Positions 6,786 to 9,060 of a stretch of 9,060 bases of DNA are shown here, piece after piece. The notes under the pieces were generated by a model that ran no database searches, had not been told where the DNA came from, and worked only from the letters and a program-made list of their open reading frames with translations. Position numbers and translations under genes: made by a program. Positions within the stretch are counted from its first letter, which is position 1, and every line of letters starts with the position of its first letter. The stretch comes from an uncultured beta proteobacterium. GTDB lineage: Bacteria; Pseudomonadota; Gammaproteobacteria; Burkholderiales; Burkholderiaceae_C. Location: assembly GCA_903914985.1 (NCBI GenBank), contig CAIWRE010000434.1, positions 1-9,060 of the forward strand, written 5' to 3'.

Positions 6786-7838
6786 CTAAAGGGTGCGGGC
6801 CGCCGCGCTGGATGCGCGCACCAGCAATTCGGGCGTGGGTAGTTGGGCGGTGGGTTGCTCACCTGCGATGAGCTGCAGCATCGATGCAGCGGCCAGGCGG
6901 CCCAGTTCGTAGGCGGGTTGGTGGATGGTGCTCAAGGGTGGCGTGGCATAAACCGAGTTGGGAAGGTCGTCAAACCCGACCAAAGACACGTCCTGGGGCA
7001 CGCGCAAGCCATGCTGGTACAAGCCCAGCGCCGCACCCGTGGCCATCTGGTCATTGGCTGCGAATATGGCCGTGAACGGCCGTTGTTGCGCGACCAGGCG
7101 GTTGACGGCCTCCAGTCCACTGACTTCGTGGTACATCCCCGGCACCACCAGTAGCGGGTTATAGGCCACGCCGGCGCCTTCGAGCGCGGCGCGGTAGCCG
7201 CGATGGCGCTCCGATGCGTCCGGGTGTTCCTCGTCGCCGGTAATGAAGGCAATATCGGTGTGTCCGAGTGAAAGCAAATGTTCTGTGGCACGAAACGCGC
7301 CCGCGAAATTGTCGAAATTCAGCGAATACAGGCGTTCGCCACGCAGTTCACGCCCCGTGACCACCACTGGCAGGGACTGCGCACTGGCCAGAAGGGCCGA
7401 ATCCGACAAACGCGGCATCAGCACCACAATGCCGTCCACCCGCCGTGCGTGCAGCAATTCGAGGCAACGGGCCTCGGCCGTGGGGTTCCAATGCGCACTC
7501 ATGAACAAGGGGCTGTAACCCATGGGGTCGAGCTCATCTTCGATGCCACGCAGGGCCGCGCCGTAAAAAGGGCTGTCGATGGCCTGTGTCACCACACCAA
7601 TGCTGAATGTCCGCCCACCTGCCAGGCCGCGGGCCAGCGGGTTCGGCACAAAGCCCAGCGTCTTGGTGGCCTCAACCACGGCCTGTCGCTTGGCTTCGCT
7701 GACCACCGCCGTTCCATTCAATATGCGCGACACCGTGCTGGGTGACACCCCCGCAAGCTTGGCCACCATCTCCAGCGTGACCGGCGTCTTGGGGTTGCCA
7801 GCGGGTGCGGCGTTGTCTGGGGCACTATGGGTGGTCAT
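6786..7838 (-). CDS. LacI-family transcriptional regulator
   Basis: This is a DNA-binding regulator with a sugar-sensing periplasmic-binding-protein-like domain, probably the local repressor of the beta-glucoside operon. It has 350 residues. A polar 19-residue extension precedes the LacI helix-turn-helix, TLEMVAKLAGVSPSTVSRIL (21-40), which includes the recognition helix. The hinge helix PNPLARGLAGG (65-75) carries the leucine that normally intercalates at a central CG. The effector domain starts at about 77 (RTFSIGVVTQ) and ends in the family-typical VGFDDLPNSVYATPPLSTIHQP. The ATG at 7836-7838 is the only plausible start, though no strong Shine-Dalgarno sequence precedes it. The gene is upstream of the transport operon on the same strand. 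Palindromes of one type precede both this gene and the operon, so autoregulation is likely. The inducer is unknown; the neighbouring enzymes suggest a beta-glucoside or glucose derivative. Confidence 0.93.
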   Translation of the reverse strand: MTTHSAPDNAAPAGNPKTPVTLEMVAKLAGVSPSTVSRILNGTAVVSEAKRQAVVEATKTLGFVPNPLARGLAGGRTFSIGVVTQAIDSPFYGAALRGIEDELDPMGYSPLFMSAHWNPTAEARCLELLHARRVDGIVVLMPRLSDSALLASAQSLPVVVTGRELRGERLYSLNFDNFAGAFRATEHLLSLGHTDIAFITGDEEHPDASERHRGYRAALEGAGVAYNPLLVVPGMYHEVSGLEAVNRLVAQQRPFTAIFAANDQMATGAALGLYQHGLRVPQDVSLVGFDDLPNSVYATPPLSTIHQPAYELGRLAAASMLQLIAGEQPTAQLPTPELLVRASSAAARTL

Positions 7839-7991
7839 ACGGGTTCAGTGAAAGTGGGGGCGGCCGCGGTCCTTGTGGTTTGAAAGCGCATTCAATCTTA
7901 ACTGTGCGGCAATGCCAGTATCCAATCGGGACGCCTTCAGGCACTCTCCAACACCGATTTTCATGGCAGCGAGTTCCCGCATAATGAACGC
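7839..7991. other. Divergent intergenic region between regulator and GspC-like gene
   Basis: These 153 nt separate the minus-strand LacI-family gene from the plus-strand GspC-like gene. Besides the operator at 7880-7895 and weak promoter-like boxes for the regulator, I find no convincing sigma-70 promoter for the plus strand, no terminator and no repeat. Confidence 0.5.
7880..7895. promoter_or_regulatory. Second LacI-family operator, upstream of the regulator gene
   Basis: TTGAAAGCGCATTCAA differs by one base from the perfect operator at 6719-6734 and keeps the central CG. It lies 42 nt before the regulator ATG. A weak -10-like TAAGAT (minus strand, 7900-7895) abuts it, repeating the box-then-operator geometry of the operon promoter, with a possible TTGGAT -35 element at 7925-7920 (19-bp spacing, not ideal). 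It probably mediates autoregulation, and could also affect the divergent + strand gene. Confidence 0.7.
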
Positions 7992-8441
7992 ATGCCTGCG
8001 CCAGCTCCCCGACCTTGGACACCTTATCTGATGACGTTTGTGTCAGCTTTGCTGGCGGGCGCAAGCGTGGTGTATTGGGTTCTGGGCGCGACCAGGCTTC
8101 AACATCTGCCTGTGCCGGTGGCTCCAGTCATGGCGACGCCTGATGCGCCGAATGCCAAAGACCTCGCCCGGGCCCTGGGTGGCAAACTGATCGCACCCGT
8201 CGGCGCGCCAGTGGTGCCGAGTACCCCATACCAGCTGTTAGGCGTGGTTGCGGGCCCTGTGGGCAAAGGCTATGCCCTTTTGGTGGTGGGTAGTGCCCCG
8301 GCCAAAGCCTATACCGTGGGGTCGGCGCTGGGTGAGGGCATGGTGCTGCAATCGGTATCGGCCCGCGGCGCCAAAATCGGAGCCTCGCTGCAAGGACCCA
8401 GCACACTGGAACTGGCTTTGCCCAAACCTCAGGGGTGGTAA
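7992..8441 (+). CDS. Short GspC-like type II secretion protein (T2SS protein N/C, HR domain)
   Basis: This is a small bitopic inner-membrane protein resembling the N-terminal half of GspC/PulC, the T2SS component that links the inner-membrane platform to the outer-membrane secretin. In 149 residues it has a short proline-rich, basic cytoplasmic N-terminus (R7), one membrane helix (about 13-34) and a flexible linker. A homology-region-like beta domain follows (about 78-145): PYQLLGVVAG, GYALLVVGSAPAKAYTVGSAL, GMVLQSVSARGAKIG, STLELALP. It has no PDZ or coiled-coil C-terminus, unlike full-length GspC, but short forms are common in Burkholderiales. I chose the ATG at 7992 because it keeps the basic residue before the helix; M14 (8031) is an alternative. 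The family call rests on recognised pattern, not on an alignment. The neighbour downstream is pntA rather than other secretion genes. Confidence 0.68.
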   Translation: MPAPAPRPWTPYLMTFVSALLAGASVVYWVLGATRLQHLPVPVAPVMATPDAPNAKDLARALGGKLIAPVGAPVVPSTPYQLLGVVAGPVGKGYALLVVGSAPAKAYTVGSALGEGMVLQSVSARGAKIGASLQGPSTLELALPKPQGW

Positions 8442-8547
8442 GGGTGATGTATGGTTTGGGACATTTTGCAGGGCCGCGTATCGATGCGGCAGGTGCAAGT
8501 TCGTGTAAGCTAGCTGAAAGACTTTTTTATCCCTCAGGAGCGATTCC
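8442..8547 (+). other. Intergenic leader of pntA
   Basis: This 106-nt gap contains a small hairpin, GCCGCGT (8473-8479) with ATGCGGC (8484-8490), without a following T-tract. It also holds an AGCTAGCT palindrome (8509-8516) and a T-run at 8522-8527. I see no convincing promoter or terminator. Confidence 0.35.
8535..8540 (+). promoter_or_regulatory. Shine-Dalgarno site of pntA
   Basis: CAGGAG lies 7 nt before the ATG at 8548 and supports that start. Confidence 0.75.
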
Positions 8548-9060
8548 ATGCAAATAGGCGTACCGGCCGAAACTGCGGCAGGCGAAACCCGTGTCGCCGT
8601 GACCCCAGAAACGGTAAAAAAATTGGTTGCCCAAGGCCACACGGTGCAGATTCAGGCCGGTGCGGGTGTGCCGGCCAGCGTCACCGATGACGCGTATGTC
8701 GCCGCCGGCGCCCGGATTTGCGACGCCGCTGGCGCCCTCGGCAGTGATTTGGTGCTCAAAGTCGTGGCGCCCCAGCCCGAAGAACTGTCCCACATGAAGT
8801 CCGGCGCGGCGCTGGTGGGGATGCTCAACCCCTTTGACGCTGCCGGTCTGTCGCGTCTGGCTGGCGCAGGGCTCACCAGCTTTGCCCTGGAGGCGGCACC
8901 GCGCACCACCCGTGCGCAGAGCATGGACGTGCTCTCCAGCCAGGCCAATATTGCAGGCTACAAAGCCGTGATGATGGCCGCTGACAAATACCAGCGTTTT
9001 TTCCCCATGTTGATGACGGCTGCGGGCACGGTCAAAGCCGCGCGGGTGGTGATCCTGGGC
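8548..9060 (+). CDS. pntA: NAD(P) transhydrogenase subunit alpha, 3' partial
   Basis: This is the NAD(H)-binding alpha subunit (domain I) of the proton-translocating Re/Si-specific transhydrogenase, which couples the proton gradient to NADPH formation from NADH. The window holds the first 171 codons, to base 9060. The N-terminus MQIGVPAETAAGETRVAVTP is the typical PntA/alanine-dehydrogenase start. The diagnostic stretch PRTTRAQSMDVLSSQANIAG (with 19 of these 20 residues family-typical by memory) lies near residues 118-137. The fragment ends at RVVILG, where the Rossmann glycine motif begins. The start is fixed by a good CAGGAG site. In many Betaproteobacteria the alpha subunit is split (PntAA plus PntAB); the truncation prevents deciding which form this is. 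The gene is housekeeping and appears unrelated to the sugar locus. Confidence 0.93.
   Translation, partial: MQIGVPAETAAGETRVAVTPETVKKLVAQGHTVQIQAGAGVPASVTDDAYVAAGARICDAAGALGSDLVLKVVAPQPEELSHMKSGAALVGMLNPFDAAGLSRLAGAGLTSFALEAAPRTTRAQSMDVLSSQANIAGYKAVMMAADKYQRFFPMLMTAAGTVKAARVVILG

Noticed and set aside
8473..8527. Possible intrinsic terminator between the GspC-like gene and pntA
   Set aside because: The hairpin at 8473-8490 is separated from the T-run at 8522-8527 by 31 nt, so the two do not form a terminator.
8527..8948. Minus-strand open frames opposite pntA
   Set aside because: The plus-strand frame is unmistakable PntA with a ribosome site; the antisense frames have no supporting features.
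1..9060. Mobile element, CRISPR array, tRNA/rRNA, defence or other novel system
   Set aside because: I found no transposase or integrase, no regularly spaced direct repeats, no tRNA-like cloverleaf and no toxin or defence-type gene; every long frame is explained by sugar uptake, its regulation, or housekeeping genes.

Overview
The window looks like chromosome of a GC-rich betaproteobacterium, probably Burkholderiales/Comamonadaceae. This is inferred from base composition, the PntA sequence and a short GspC-like protein of a type common in that order. It is not proven. Apart from a recognisable beta-glucoside uptake locus and its flanks, I see no mobile elements, RNA genes, CRISPR arrays or attachment sites.

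Layout. Positions 1-1095 (+) hold the 3' part of a GH30 glycoside hydrolase whose start lies before the window. It converges, across a 24-nt gap with a GC hairpin, on a five-gene minus-strand operon. In transcription order that operon is: periplasmic sugar-binding protein (6657-5401), two MalF/MalG-type permeases (5376-4441 and 4435-3605), a cytoplasmic GH1 beta-glucosidase (3552-2203) and a MalK/UgpC/MsmX-type ATPase (2175-1120). Upstream on the same strand, 6786-7838 encodes a LacI-family regulator. Divergent from it on the + strand are a short GspC-like membrane protein (7992-8441) and the start of pntA, the NAD(P) transhydrogenase alpha subunit (8548 to the window end).

How it works together. 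The binding protein, two permeases and ATPase form a complete ABC importer. The GH1 enzyme has no signal peptide, so it probably cleaves the imported beta-linked oligosaccharide in the cytoplasm. The GH30 enzyme may release or further trim the substrate, but its location cannot be judged without its N-terminus.

Regulation. Two near-identical 16-bp LacI-type palindromes with a central CG are visible. One (6719-6734) lies just downstream of a TATAAT box ahead of the binding-protein gene. The other (7880-7895, one mismatch) lies ahead of the regulator gene. This suggests a local repressor that controls both the transport operon and itself. A hairpin directly after the regulator stop codon may separate its transcript from the operon.

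I do not see an undescribed system. The most informative signals are the operator architecture, the GH30/GH1 pairing and the isolated GspC-like gene.
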